A stretch of 64,000 nt of DNA from Mycobacterium shinjukuense (GCF_010730055.1 NZ_AP022575.1:2046001-2110000), one strand, 5' to 3'. Numbered from the stretch's first letter, positions 29,855-39,591 are shown. Made by a program: numbers and translations. The notes: generated by a model not told the origin, from the sequence alone.

Positions 29855-30514
29855 ATGGCAAGGTCTTCATCTTCGGGCTCTTCCCGTCTCGATTTCGACG
29901 CCCTCTACCGCGGCGAGAGTCCCGGCGAAGGCCTGCCGGCGGTGACCACGCCACCCTGGGACACCAAGGCGCCCAAGGAGAATGTCATCGCGTGGCAGAC
30001 CGCCGGCTGGGTGCACGGCGACGTGGTGGACATGGGCTGCGGGCTCGGCGACAACGCGATCTACCTGGCCCAGCACGGATACCGGGTGACCGGGCTGGAC
30101 ATCTCCCCGACCGCGCTGATCACCGCCGAGCGCCGGGCCGCCGACGCCGGGGTGGACGTGAAGTTCGCCGTGGCCGACGCCACCACGCTGCACGACTACA
30201 CCAACGCCTTCGACACCGTCATCGACAGCGGCATGTTCCACTGCCTCGACGACGACGGCAAGCGCAGCTACGCCGCCGCCGTGCACCGCGCCACCCGCCC
30301 GGGCGCCACCCTGTTGCTCAGCTGCTTTTCCGACGCCAACCCGCCCGACGAGCAATGGCCGCGGCCGGCGGTGTCCGAACAGACGCTGCGGGAAGTCCTC
30401 GGCGGCGCCGGCTGGGACATCGCCTCGCTGCAGCCCGTCACGGTGCGCCGCGAACTGGACGGGAACGAGGTGGAGATGGCGTTCTGGTATCTGCGGGCGC
30501 ACCGGCGCGACTAA
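29855..30514 (+). CDS. SAM-dependent methyltransferase (Rv1377c-like)
   Basis: A 219-residue class I methyltransferase. The SAM loop is VVDMGCGLGDNAIYLA, followed by VTGLDISPTALITAE. ATG 29855 gives the Mtb-like N-terminus. It is divergent from pyrR and convergent with the sulfotransferase, whose end it overlaps by 4 bases. The substrate is unknown; tellurite-resistance-type and lipid methyltransferases are similar. Confidence 0.85.
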   Translation: MARSSSSGSSRLDFDALYRGESPGEGLPAVTTPPWDTKAPKENVIAWQTAGWVHGDVVDMGCGLGDNAIYLAQHGYRVTGLDISPTALITAERRAADAGVDVKFAVADATTLHDYTNAFDTVIDSGMFHCLDDDGKRSYAAAVHRATRPGATLLLSCFSDANPPDEQWPRPAVSEQTLREVLGGAGWDIASLQPVTVRRELDGNEVEMAFWYLRAHRRD

Positions 30515-31488
30515 CCCGGGTCGTACCCCTGGCGGCCCTCGTGCGCCCAGGCCAGCAGATCCGGCGGGGCGAGCTGGTTGATGCGGTGGTTGTAGCGCCA
30601 GCACTCGGCATAGCCGAGGTACCGTTGCCACTCTCCGCTGCCGCCCCTGCGGAAGAATCGTTCGTCGCTGCGCCAGATGCCGTCGGTGGTGTTGGGGGCG
30701 ATTTCTGAGGCGCGCGAACGCATCGCAGCCAGGGTGGCGTACCGGGCCAGCTCCCGGGCACGATCGCGGCTCACGTCGAATCTCAGCACCGCGGCCAGCC
30801 GGAGCAACTCTCCCACCAGGTCGCGCTGGTAGTCGGCGTAGTGGAACAGGGCCACGTTGGGCAGCTGGCGGCGCTCCCAGACCTTGCCGTATTGGTGCAG
30901 CACGTTGGCGAGCGTGCCAATCCCCTGGGGGGGCGTGAACCCCACCCCGGGGGGCGGCAAAGCCGGCCCCTCCAGCCAGTGCCGGAACTCCTCGGCCGCG
31001 CTGCGCGCCCCGGCCGGCTCGGGGCCCGGGGGGCCGAATCGCTGGTGGGGCGGCACCGCGGCCTCGTGTAGCGCCCGCATCCGGTCACGATCCATGTTCG
31101 CGGCTTGGAACAGCATCGACACCGCCGCATCGCGCGGATCACGTCCCACACACAGGTAGCTGACCCGATCGTCGAGCACCAACCCGTCCAGCGGCGTGTG
31201 GGTCTTGATGAACCGGCGGTGCCGCTGGGCGTCGAGGACGGCGACGACCTGCTCGATCGGACGAATGGTTTGGTCGAGCCACGGGGATATCGTCGACAAC
31301 GGCCCGGGCAGCTCCGGCCCGTCGAAGACAAGCAGCGACACCAGCCGCTGTGTCCAGGTCATGCCGCACTTGGGTGGTGTGGAGATGATGATGTCACCGT
31401 CGCGCAATTGCAGCGCGTCCCACCGCAGGTTGTCGGTCATCAACTCGCGGTACAAGACCCGGTCGGCCACCGGATGCCTCTCGTTCAC
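30511..31488 (-). CDS. sulfotransferase (Rv1373-like)
   Basis: A 325-residue PAPS-dependent sulfotransferase. The 5-phosphosulfate loop is STPPKCGMTWTQRLV, and the 3-phosphate motif includes YLCVGRDPRDAAVSML. It ends with the Rv1373 signature SDERFFRRGGSGEW. The Mtb protein sulfates glycolipids in vitro. GTG 31488 is 8 bases after GGAGG and gives the Mtb length (326). It is the third gene of a tight operon with the type III PKS and the desaturase, so its substrate may be their product. Confidence 0.88.
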   Translation of the reverse strand: MNERHPVADRVLYRELMTDNLRWDALQLRDGDIIISTPPKCGMTWTQRLVSLLVFDGPELPGPLSTISPWLDQTIRPIEQVVAVLDAQRHRRFIKTHTPLDGLVLDDRVSYLCVGRDPRDAAVSMLFQAANMDRDRMRALHEAAVPPHQRFGPPGPEPAGARSAAEEFRHWLEGPALPPPGVGFTPPQGIGTLANVLHQYGKVWERRQLPNVALFHYADYQRDLVGELLRLAAVLRFDVSRDRARELARYATLAAMRSRASEIAPNTTDGIWRSDERFFRRGGSGEWQRYLGYAECWRYNHRINQLAPPDLLAWAHEGRQGYDPG

Positions 31489-31493
31489 CGCGG

Positions 31494-32675
31494 TCACCTC
31501 CGGATGATGTCGAAGAGCATGCCTTCGACGGTGACGCCCGGTGCGAAAGCAAACGCCATACCCGTGGAGATTGCCTTTGCCGATTCCGCATGCCGCACCA
31601 TCATGTCCAACACGAAGATCAGCGAGACGCTGAGCATGTTGCCGAACCGTGCCAGCACCTGCCAGCTCTGCCCGGCCCGCTCCGAGGAAATCCCCAGCGA
31701 GCGCACCGATTGCTCGATGATCTTGGGCCCGCCCGGATGAATCGCCCACAGATCGATGTCGGATTTCTGTAACCCGTTGTCCCGCAAGACCTCTGCGACT
31801 ATCGAAGCGACGCCGGCGTAGATGTAGTCGGGAAGATTCTCGGACAGCTCGCAGGTGATGCCGTTGTGGTTGACGCCCAGCACGATGCCGTCTTCGGCGT
31901 CGTCGAGCAACTGGCTGAAGCCGCTGCGGATCACCACGCTGCCCGGCTCGAGTTTTTCCTGAACCTGGCTGGCGCCGATCACCAGTGCCCCGCAGCCGTC
32001 ACCGAACAGGCTGTGAATGACGACGTTGTTGATGTCGTCGGCGAAAACGGCGTTCACCGAGCACAATTCGATGCACACCACCATCGCCTTCATGGCCGGG
32101 TGGGCGCGGACGTAGGTCGCGGCGATGCGGATGGCGTTGATCGCGGCCGCACATCCCATGAAGTTGACCACCACCCGCGACACCGACCGCGACAGGCCGA
32201 GTTCCTTGACGAGCGCGACATCCACACCCGGAGCGATGAATCCGGTGCTGGTGACGAACACCAGCAGGCCGATCTCACCGACGCCGTAGGCAAGGCCGGC
32301 CAGGGCACGCCGGCTCACGTCGACCGCCAGCGGAACCGCGTGCTGGTAGAACAGGTTCATCCGGTCCCGGATCGTTGCCGGATCCCGCCGGAAGGCATCG
32401 AACTCTGCGTCGAGAGGATCCACCGCCATCCGGCGGGTGGCGATCCGCGTCTTCTGATACACCCGCGGAATCCGTTCCCGCTGCGCGGGATCGAGGAACA
32501 GCCTGGCAACCCGCTCGGCCGCGGCGCACTGATTGACCACCCGGCTGGGCGCACCCGTCGCGATGCCTTCAACGACGGCCACCGTGGTCGGCGGGGCCGG
32601 CGGCAGCCGGGACAGGTCATACCGCGGTTGGTCGGCGGCCGGGCGCAGGGCGCCCCCCTCGGCCGGCGCGTTCAT
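31494..32675 (-). CDS. pks18: type III polyketide synthase Pks18
   Basis: A 393-residue chalcone-synthase-like enzyme. In Mtb it makes long-chain alkylpyrones from fatty acyl-CoA and malonyl-CoA. The catalytic Cys is in VNFMGCAAAINAI, His in LWAIHPGGPKIIE and Asn in LARFGNMLSVS. The length is identical to Mtb Pks18. The ATG overlaps the desaturase stop by 4 bases. Confidence 0.92.
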   Translation of the reverse strand: MNAPAEGGALRPAADQPRYDLSRLPPAPPTTVAVVEGIATGAPSRVVNQCAAAERVARLFLDPAQRERIPRVYQKTRIATRRMAVDPLDAEFDAFRRDPATIRDRMNLFYQHAVPLAVDVSRRALAGLAYGVGEIGLLVFVTSTGFIAPGVDVALVKELGLSRSVSRVVVNFMGCAAAINAIRIAATYVRAHPAMKAMVVCIELCSVNAVFADDINNVVIHSLFGDGCGALVIGASQVQEKLEPGSVVIRSGFSQLLDDAEDGIVLGVNHNGITCELSENLPDYIYAGVASIVAEVLRDNGLQKSDIDLWAIHPGGPKIIEQSVRSLGISSERAGQSWQVLARFGNMLSVSLIFVLDMMVRHAESAKAISTGMAFAFAPGVTVEGMLFDIIRR

Positions 32676-34138
32676 ACCGACCCGATTCCGACGAAGCCCG
32701 AAACCACGTAGCCGGCGCTGGCTTTGAGGGCCGCGGGTGAGCAGTGCTCGCGGATGACGCCCCAGCGCCGTTCCTTGGCCTGACGGGAGGGCGACAGCAG
32801 GTATCTGCGGCACAGCTTCGGCAGCCGGTCGGTGACGAAACTCTTTGCGGGAAGCCACTCGACGCCGAACTTGGCCGCCTCTTCGCGCACCACGTCCTCG
32901 GTGACGATGTTGGCGAACCCGCTGCGCTGGAACGGCAGGACGTGATGAACGCGGTGCGAACTCAGGCCGGCCGACAAGAAGCAGTCGACGTAGCGATTCC
33001 CGACCACCATCAGGTCGTTGGCATGCACGACTTGGTCGACGCCCCAATCCTGCCCGGTGGGGGTCTCGTCGTCGGCGTCCTCGAACTCGTGGCTGGCCAC
33101 CACCAGCAGGGTGCTGACCCACAGGGTCGCGACGAATTGCAGTGCCCAGGCCCAGAAGTCGCCCGCCAGTGCGAAGACCACCAGCTCACCGACCAGCAGC
33201 AGACGGACGCCCGAAGACCCGAGGAAGTGCGCCAACGCGCCACGCCAGGTTCCGTAGGTCTGCTCGACGCCAACCTTGCGGGTGATCCGCCAGACGTCGG
33301 CGATCCGGATGGCCATGCCGCTGACCAGGTGGCCGAACTTGTGAATGGTATGTACCGGAACGCGATACAGCCTGGGTAGCCGCATCATCATGGTGAAGAC
33401 GTTCTTCTTGATGTCCACGTCGCTCTGGGTGTACGGGTGGTGCAGCAGGGTGTGCCCGTCGGCGGTGACCAAGGCCAACGCGACGTAGTTCATGTCGAAG
33501 GCGTTGGCCAACGCCCTGGTGATGCCCCGTTGCGCGCGATGCAACGCGTAATGACCAAACCCGGCCAGCGAGTTGCGCAGCAGGACCATCGCAATGACGA
33601 AGGCCGGCAACGGCATCCACCGGGATTCGGCCAGGCGCACACCCTGGACCGCGACGTAGGCGACGGCAAGTACCACCACCACGACGTTGAAGAGGGTGTC
33701 CATGCGCTTGATCCGCACGGCCAGCGCGGGCTCGTCAAGGCGCGCTTTGACGCGGTGCATCAAGTCGTTTCGGTTGTCGAAGCGGTAGTTCGGTGTGTCC
33801 CGCCAGCTGTTGAAGTCGTCCTTGAACAGGAATGGCGGGGCATTGTGCTTGGGATGGATGTCCCGTGGCGTTGCCTCCCGGCCCAACGCAAACCGGCGCT
33901 GCAGGATCCGCTCGATCTTGGCCGGATCCCGGTGGTAGGACGCGACGATCGCGGTGATGTCGCGGTTTCTGGTGCGGCCAATGAAGAAGGCCCCGCCGGG
34001 ATGTTTGGCGATCCAATCGGTCAGGTCGTATGCGCGCCCGTGGTAAACCCACACGTCCGACAGCGGTTGCCCACCCGGCGGAGGACCGGGGCGCGGACCG
34101 GGGTCGCGCTCCTCAACGTCGGGGAGGTTGTTCGTCAT
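32672..34138 (-). CDS. membrane fatty-acid desaturase with cytochrome b5-like domain (Rv1371-like)
   Basis: A 488-residue protein. Residues about 25-75 form a cytochrome b5-type domain (VYHGRAYDLTDWIAKHPGG, haem His at 46). Membrane segments follow (FNVVVVVLAVAYVAV and others) with the three His boxes of di-iron desaturases: GHYALH, HTLLHHPYTQ and SSHRVHHVLP. It would desaturate or hydroxylate a lipid. First gene of the desaturase-pks18-sulfotransferase operon. A gap of about 270 bases upstream holds nothing I can name and should carry the promoter. Confidence 0.88.
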   Translation of the reverse strand: MTNNLPDVEERDPGPRPGPPPGGQPLSDVWVYHGRAYDLTDWIAKHPGGAFFIGRTRNRDITAIVASYHRDPAKIERILQRRFALGREATPRDIHPKHNAPPFLFKDDFNSWRDTPNYRFDNRNDLMHRVKARLDEPALAVRIKRMDTLFNVVVVVLAVAYVAVQGVRLAESRWMPLPAFVIAMVLLRNSLAGFGHYALHRAQRGITRALANAFDMNYVALALVTADGHTLLHHPYTQSDVDIKKNVFTMMMRLPRLYRVPVHTIHKFGHLVSGMAIRIADVWRITRKVGVEQTYGTWRGALAHFLGSSGVRLLLVGELVVFALAGDFWAWALQFVATLWVSTLLVVASHEFEDADDETPTGQDWGVDQVVHANDLMVVGNRYVDCFLSAGLSSHRVHHVLPFQRSGFANIVTEDVVREEAAKFGVEWLPAKSFVTDRLPKLCRRYLLSPSRQAKERRWGVIREHCSPAALKASAGYVVSGFVGIGSV

Positions 34139-34410
34139 TGCTGTTCCTCCAGGTCTATCGGGGGAAATCGGGCGCTGGCCGGCGGTTCCGAGCGAGCTTT
34201 CCCATGGTGGGGCAATGTTCTTGGAGGATTCTCAAGGGATTTCCGGACCGGCGAAATACCGTGCCTCGATGAGGCCGCACCGGATCCGCTGCGCGTCAGG
34301 CGTGAACCGCGGACGAGAACCGGCCCGGGGACCGCCGGCGGCCGCTGGAGCACGCGAGCCACCGTGCGGCGGTGGCGGACCGGTTCCCGATCCGCAGGTC
34401 ACCGGCGCGG

Positions 34411-35241
34411 CTATCCCGTCGGGTTGGGGATGGTGACCGGCGCTCCCCAATCGGACAGCGTGATATCGACGTTGCCCTGGCCCTTGGTGATGACCATCCG
34501 CATCAGGTTCGCGGCGGGTGCCGGAGTGGAGGCGTTGACGTCAACAATCCACACGGTGATCGGGAGGGTCCCCCCGCCTTTGCCCAACTGAGGCACGATC
34601 GGATCGATCACCGCGGCGGCGATGGTTCCGGACACCTTGACGGTGGCCACGCCGTTGACCGTCTCGTTGCCCTCGACCTTGGGGTCCTGCACCTGCGCGA
34701 CGGCGGCGCCCAGACCCCGGTCCTTGTCGAGGATGATGCCCGGGTCGTAGATCTTTTCCGCCGGGCCGACCGAGGTGTAGCCGCCGCCGTCGCCCTTGGT
34801 GTACATGGTCTTGTTGGTGACCAGGAATTGGGTGTCGACCGCCGGGGTGTTGGGCTGCATCCGAACCTTGGCCGTGCCGACCGCTTGGCCGTTGCCCTGC
34901 GGCTGGTTGGTCACGTCGGCGTCGACGCTCTCAAACGGCAGCGTGGAAAGGTTGTTGACGGCCACCGTCAGGTGGACCGAACGCAGGGCCTTGGTCGCCT
35001 TGGAGCTGTCCTGCAGGATCTGCGCGGCTTGCGGCGAGGGCGCGCCGGACGTCACGGTCGCCGCCGAGGTACCCGTCGGGCCGGCCGTCGGCGAGGTGGC
35101 GGTGGTCGATTTCTTTCCGCAGCCGGTGATGACGGTTGCCAAAAGTGCTGTCGCGACCAAGATCACGATTGACCCCAGGGTCACGGGTGGAAGGGAACTG
35201 CGTCGGTGGGAGCTTTGCGCGTGTGCGATCAAGCCATTCAT
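34411..35241 (-). CDS. lprF: LppX/LprAFG-family lipoprotein (LprF-like)
   Basis: A 276-residue lipoprotein. The signal sequence is IVILVATALLATVITGCGKK, with the lipidated Cys in VITGC, followed by a Ser/Thr/Pro linker. The body (KALRSVHLTVAVNNL, TMYTKGDGGGYTSVGPAEK, VDVNASTPAPAANLMR) is the half-barrel lipid carrier fold. Mtb LprF sits at this place and binds triacylated glycolipid. It probably carries a lipid between membrane and outer envelope. Confidence 0.85.
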   Translation of the reverse strand: MNGLIAHAQSSHRRSSLPPVTLGSIVILVATALLATVITGCGKKSTTATSPTAGPTGTSAATVTSGAPSPQAAQILQDSSKATKALRSVHLTVAVNNLSTLPFESVDADVTNQPQGNGQAVGTAKVRMQPNTPAVDTQFLVTNKTMYTKGDGGGYTSVGPAEKIYDPGIILDKDRGLGAAVAQVQDPKVEGNETVNGVATVKVSGTIAAAVIDPIVPQLGKGGGTLPITVWIVDVNASTPAPAANLMRMVITKGQGNVDITLSDWGAPVTIPNPTG

Positions 35242-35536
35242 GGCCAGCCTTTGCTGAGTGATCCGACCGGTGGTACTGGGCGGCGGCTCGCCACCCTCGT
35301 CGTACGGCACGGGCGGAGCCCGGAATGCCTGCCCCCGCCCATGCTGCGGGTCTCGGTGACTGCATACCCACACCCTGGTTCACCAGCAACGACATCATCG
35401 TCATCGACATGCCGCTGTGCTCACAGCATGTTCCCCAGATCACATTCGCCGGAGAGCGCGACAGTAACACGCGGCCGCGGCGCGCGAAATAGCCCACCGC
35501 CGTCGGCTTCGGCACCGTGTCGCTAACCTGAACCGG

Positions 35537-36742
35537 GTGAACCTCGACGGCAATCAGGCAACCATCCGCGAGGTGTGCGACGCCGGCTTGCTGGCGGGCG
35601 CGGTGACGGTGGTCTGGCAGCGTGGAGAGGTGTTGCAGGTCAACGAGATCGGCTACCGCGACGTCGACGCCGGCCTGCCGATGCGACGGGACACGCTGTT
35701 TCGCATCGCGTCGATGACCAAGCCGGTCACGGTGGCCGCGGCGATGAGCCTGGTCGACGACGGCAGGCTGGCACTGCGTGATCCGATCGCCCGCTGGGTT
35801 CCGGAGCTGGCCGATGTGCCGGTGCTGGACGACCCGCACGGCCCGCTGCACCGCACGCATCCGGCACGGCGGGCCATCCTGGTCGAGGATCTGCTCACCC
35901 ACACCAGCGGCCTGGCGTACAGCTTTTCGGTATCCGGGCCGGTCTCGCGGGCATACATGCGACTGCCGTTCGACCAGGGTCCGGACGCTTGGCTGGCCGC
36001 CCTTGCCGCCCTGCCGTTGGTCCACCAGCCCGGCGACCGGGTGACCTACAGTCACGCCATCGATGTGCTGGGCGTCATCGTGAGCCGCATCGAAGACAAG
36101 CCATTCCACCGGGTCCTCGACGAGCGGGTGCTGGGTCCGGCGGGCATGTCCGACACCGGCTTCTTCGTCTCCGCGCCGGCGCGCCGACGCGCCGCGACCA
36201 TGTACCGGTTCGACGACGAGGATCGCTTGCGCGGCGGGGTGATGGGGCCGCCCCCCGTCACGCCGCCGACGTTCTGCAATGCCGGCGGCGGGTTGTGGTC
36301 GACCGCCGACGACTACCTACGGTTCGTGCGAATGCTGTTGGGCGATGGGACGGTCGACGGTGTCCCGGTGCTGTCACCGGAATCGGCGCGCCTGATGCGC
36401 ACCGACCGGCTGAGCGACCAGCAGAAGCGGCACGACTTCCTGGGCGCGCCGTTCTGGGTGGGCCGGGGATTTGGGCTGAACCTGTCGGTGGTGACCGACC
36501 CGGCGAAGTCCGCGCCGCTGTTCGGGCCCGGCGGGCTGGGAACGTTCAGCTGGCCCGGCGCATACGGGACGTGGTGGCAGGCCGACCCGACCGCGGACCT
36601 GATCCTGCTGTATCTGATCCAGCATTGTCCCGACCTGTCCGTGGACGCGGCGGAGGCCGTCGCCGGCAACCCGGCCCTGGCGAAGATGCGGGCGGCGCAG
36701 CCGAAGTTCGTCCGGCACACCTATCGGGCGCTCGGGCTCTAG
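35537..36742 (+). CDS. beta-lactamase-family serine hydrolase (Rv1367c-like)
   Basis: A 401-residue protein of the class C/penicillin-binding esterase family. The catalytic SxxK is SMTK (FRIASMTKPVTVAAAMSL), and the second-motif Tyr is in TYSHAIDVLG. There is no signal peptide, so a cytosolic esterase or peptidase is likelier than a true beta-lactamase. The start is GTG 35537. It is divergent from lprF over a 295-base gap with no other gene seen. Confidence 0.85.
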   Translation: MNLDGNQATIREVCDAGLLAGAVTVVWQRGEVLQVNEIGYRDVDAGLPMRRDTLFRIASMTKPVTVAAAMSLVDDGRLALRDPIARWVPELADVPVLDDPHGPLHRTHPARRAILVEDLLTHTSGLAYSFSVSGPVSRAYMRLPFDQGPDAWLAALAALPLVHQPGDRVTYSHAIDVLGVIVSRIEDKPFHRVLDERVLGPAGMSDTGFFVSAPARRRAATMYRFDDEDRLRGGVMGPPPVTPPTFCNAGGGLWSTADDYLRFVRMLLGDGTVDGVPVLSPESARLMRTDRLSDQQKRHDFLGAPFWVGRGFGLNLSVVTDPAKSAPLFGPGGLGTFSWPGAYGTWWQADPTADLILLYLIQHCPDLSVDAAEAVAGNPALAKMRAAQPKFVRHTYRALGL

Positions 36743-36752
36743 GCTGTGGCGC

Positions 36753-37985
36753 ATGGCACAACCGACCGTCCTGATCAGCGGCGCCGGGATCGCCGGTCCC
36801 GCCCTGGCCTTCTGGCTCGGCCGGACCGGATACCGCGTCGTGGTGGTCGAGCTCGCCGACGGCATCCGCCCGGGTGGCCAGACCGTCGACCTGCGCGGCG
36901 CGGGTCGGTCGGTCGTCGAGCGGATGGGCCTGCTGGACCAGATGCGCGAGCGCAGCCTCGACCAGCGCGGTATCGCGTGGGTGCGGGCCGACGGCCGCCG
37001 CCGCGCCGACATGCCGGTGGAGGCCTTTCACGGCAACGGCGTGGTCAGCAAACTTGAGATCCTGCGCGGCGACCTGGCCGATGTGCTCTACCAGGCCACC
37101 GCCGCGGCCACCGACTACCGGTTCGGCACCCGCATCGCGGAGTTGGCCCAGTCGGACGACGACGTCGTGGCGACGCTGTCGGACGGCACGACGGTGCGCG
37201 CCGATCTGGTCGTCGGGGCCGACGGCCCGCATTCGGCCGTGCGCCGGCTGGTCTTCGGACCGGAGGAGAAATTCGTCGTGCCGCTGGGCGGCTACCACGC
37301 CTGGTTCAGCGCTCCCGACACCGTCGGACTGGACGGCTGGTACCTGATGTACCAGGCGCCCGGCGGTCTGAACGCGTCGATGCGCCCGTCACATGATCCG
37401 ACGATGGCCAAGGCGGGGCTGGCGTTCCGGTCGGAGCCGCTGAGTTACGACCGCGCCGACCTGGACGCCCAGCGCGATCTGCTGGCCGCCCGCTTCGCCG
37501 GTGCCGGCTGGCACAGCGATGCGCTGGTCGCCGCCGCACGCCGGGCCGACGACTTCTACTTCGACGCGTTCGCCCAGGTCCACATGGACACCTGGTCGTG
37601 TGGGCGGGTGGTGCTGGTCGGTGACGCCGGCTACTGCGCGTCACCGCTCAGCGGCATGGGCACCAGCCTGGCCCTGGTGGGCGGATACGTCTTGGCCGGA
37701 GAATTGGGTGTTGCTGACGACGATGGGGGCATCGATGGTGAACGACTGGCGGCGGCGCTGGACCGCTACCAGAAGGTGATGCGTCCATACGTCGACCGAT
37801 GCCAGGACCTGCCCAACGGCATCGACAGCTTCGTGCCGAAATCCGCGGCCGATATCCGCATCAACGCCGTGATCATGAAATACATGCAGCGCTGGCCGTT
37901 TCGGCCTTTTGCTGAGCGGAAGTGGTTTACCACCGCCGAGGCCGTCGACCTGCCGGACTACGCGTTCTTGCGTTCCGGTGTGTGA
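36753..37985 (+). CDS. FAD-dependent monooxygenase (Rv1260-like)
   Basis: A 410-residue aromatic-ring-hydroxylase-type flavoprotein. The FAD loop is ISGAGIAGPALAFWLG; the DG motif is VVGADGPHSAVRR and the GD motif VLVGDAGYCASPLSG. It begins 10 bases after the serine hydrolase, so the two are likely co-transcribed. In Mtb the protein it resembles is encoded far from Rv1367c, so this junction marks a rearrangement (from memory). The substrate is unknown. Confidence 0.85.
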   Translation: MAQPTVLISGAGIAGPALAFWLGRTGYRVVVVELADGIRPGGQTVDLRGAGRSVVERMGLLDQMRERSLDQRGIAWVRADGRRRADMPVEAFHGNGVVSKLEILRGDLADVLYQATAAATDYRFGTRIAELAQSDDDVVATLSDGTTVRADLVVGADGPHSAVRRLVFGPEEKFVVPLGGYHAWFSAPDTVGLDGWYLMYQAPGGLNASMRPSHDPTMAKAGLAFRSEPLSYDRADLDAQRDLLAARFAGAGWHSDALVAAARRADDFYFDAFAQVHMDTWSCGRVVLVGDAGYCASPLSGMGTSLALVGGYVLAGELGVADDDGGIDGERLAAALDRYQKVMRPYVDRCQDLPNGIDSFVPKSAADIRINAVIMKYMQRWPFRPFAERKWFTTAEAVDLPDYAFLRSGV

Positions 37986-38091
37986 CGGGCGTGGGCGGGA
38001 CGATCAGTAGCGGCGTCAGGTGTCGTGCTTGTGTGCCCTGCACCACTCTGGAAGGGCACGTTGTCGGGTAGCACCACGACGTGCGTGCCGA

Positions 38092-38532
38092 TCACCTTTT
38101 CGACGCCTCCGCCGTGTCGAGTAGCACCAGGTCCGGGTCCGAGTTGTAGATCGCGTCCATGGCGAGCAGGGGTGCATTGATAGCGAGCGCGGTGGCGGCC
38201 ACCCAGCGATCGCCGGTATGGATCTTGTGCCACAACGCATCCCCACGTGCCTTCGCATCGGCGGTCAGCTTGGCATAGCGCTGGATGACGTTTTCATCGA
38301 CCGGGATGGTGGGCGTACCGTCCAATTGCGCCAGGATTTGATCTCGCCGCCCTTCGCCGAGTCGCCGGACTCCGGTGAGAACCTCAGCTCGGGTCTGGGT
38401 GGCGATGACCACGGTCCTCCCCGCAAGAAGACGACGCCAGCGCGCGGCCTCCGGATGAGGCCGGCCGGCGAATCCGAATAGGGGGCTCCAGACATCGGTG
38501 TCGAGAAGTGCCAGGTCCGTTCGAGCTCCCAA
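38092..38532 (-). CDS. PIN-domain protein (VapC-like toxin)
   Basis: A 146-residue PIN-domain ribonuclease. Metal-site acidic residues are in LALLDTDVWSPL, QTRAEVLTGVRRL and HTGDRWVAATALAI. It starts at TTG 38532, four bases after the stop of a 284-residue gene that stands where an antitoxin is expected. No short VapB-type frame is present. A toxin role is inferred from the fold. Confidence 0.7.
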   Translation of the reverse strand: MGARTDLALLDTDVWSPLFGFAGRPHPEAARWRRLLAGRTVVIATQTRAEVLTGVRRLGEGRRDQILAQLDGTPTIPVDENVIQRYAKLTADAKARGDALWHKIHTGDRWVAATALAINAPLLAMDAIYNSDPDLVLLDTAEASKR

Positions 38533-38535
38533 TTC

Positions 38536-39390
38536 CTAGCCTTTGATAGTTGCCATGAACTCGTCGAACTCGTCGTCGGTGAGTTCAACACCGCCACCGA
38601 GCTTTGGACCTGGCTTGGCCAATTCGGCGCCGAGATCAACTGCTTTGGGAGACAGCCAGGATGCGGGCAGCTCTTGTGCCTCTATGAACGGCGAATCGAG
38701 ACCTTTGAGGTGTCCTGTCGGGTCCAGCCGTCCGGAGCCGACGGCCCGCACTCTGTGGTTGATCAAATGCGCGACTGCAACGGGGTCTGGCACATGATCA
38801 AGATTGAATCTGTTCCCGACATCGTCGACGACACGGAAGCGACCACTCCTAAGATCGACAGCCTCCAATCTTCCGGTTACCACCACATCGGATGCGGTGA
38901 TGTCGGGGGCGCCAGGTTGCCAGACCTCGGCACGCAACGCCGCTGTGGCAATCTTGATCGGTTGTCGACCACGTCCGGTCAGCTCGACCTCACGCGCCGA
39001 GCTCAGCAGGGCGGCGACGAACTTCCTCGTGCTGTCCGCGATCAGGTCTGTCACCCAGGGCGGGCGGCTGTTCGCTGCGACGCCGTCGAGAATCTCCCAG
39101 AATCTCGCGTCGATCTCCCCGGAGGCCGTTAGGTCGAGATCCAGTTCATCAACCGGTCCGCGCGCGAACCGCAACCGGGTGCTGCCAGCCGCGAGGCCTA
39201 CCAGTCGCATGGAAGTCAGGGAGGTGATCACCTCGGCCGTGCGGCCCGAACCAGGACTTGGGAGACGGTCGCGACCGATTCGCAGTGTCAGCTCTTGAAG
39301 ACCCTCTGCGAGGTTCGCCAGCGTCGCGAGTGCGATCTCACCGGCTGGCATGTTGCTGCCGATTAACCGCACTTCGAATTCGTGCGCCAT
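38536..39390 (-). CDS. 284-residue partner of the PIN protein, possible large antitoxin
   Basis: ATG 39390 lies 11 bases after AGGAGG (GTG 39402 abuts it). The N-terminal part (HEFEVRLIGSNMPAGEIALATLANLAEGLQ) and the middle (SGEIDARFWEILDGVAA; VVVTGRLEAVDLRSGRFRVVDD) look like a compact alpha-beta protein. The last 30 residues (ELTDDEFDEFMATIKG) are acidic and helical, like the toxin-binding tails of antitoxins. The arrangement with a PIN gene directly behind suggests a two-gene toxin-antitoxin unit, but the protein is about three times the size of VapB. No family is recognised. Confidence 0.6.
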   Translation of the reverse strand: MAHEFEVRLIGSNMPAGEIALATLANLAEGLQELTLRIGRDRLPSPGSGRTAEVITSLTSMRLVGLAAGSTRLRFARGPVDELDLDLTASGEIDARFWEILDGVAANSRPPWVTDLIADSTRKFVAALLSSAREVELTGRGRQPIKIATAALRAEVWQPGAPDITASDVVVTGRLEAVDLRSGRFRVVDDVGNRFNLDHVPDPVAVAHLINHRVRAVGSGRLDPTGHLKGLDSPFIEAQELPASWLSPKAVDLGAELAKPGPKLGGGVELTDDEFDEFMATIKG

Positions 39391-39560
39391 CGTCTGGTCC
39401 ACCTCCTCTCTTGCCGCTATCCACTATCGCAGGTTCTGACCCTGCTCGGCCCAGGTCCTAACAGGCCGTCGACGAAGTTGTCGGGTCATGAAAGTTCGAC
39501 GGTCTGCACCCGGCCGGCCGTCCGTCGATGAGCTCGACCTTCGAGGACTTCGTTTGGCAT

Positions 39561-39585
39561 ACATATCTGATGCTCCTATGTACAT
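39561..39585. promoter_or_regulatory. possible operator of vapBC17
   Basis: ACATAT near 39561 and TATGTACATAT near 39577-39587 form imperfect inverted arms just before the antitoxin frame, as expected for VapB autoregulation. The call rests on position and symmetry only. Confidence 0.3.
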
Positions 39586-39591
39586 ATCGCC

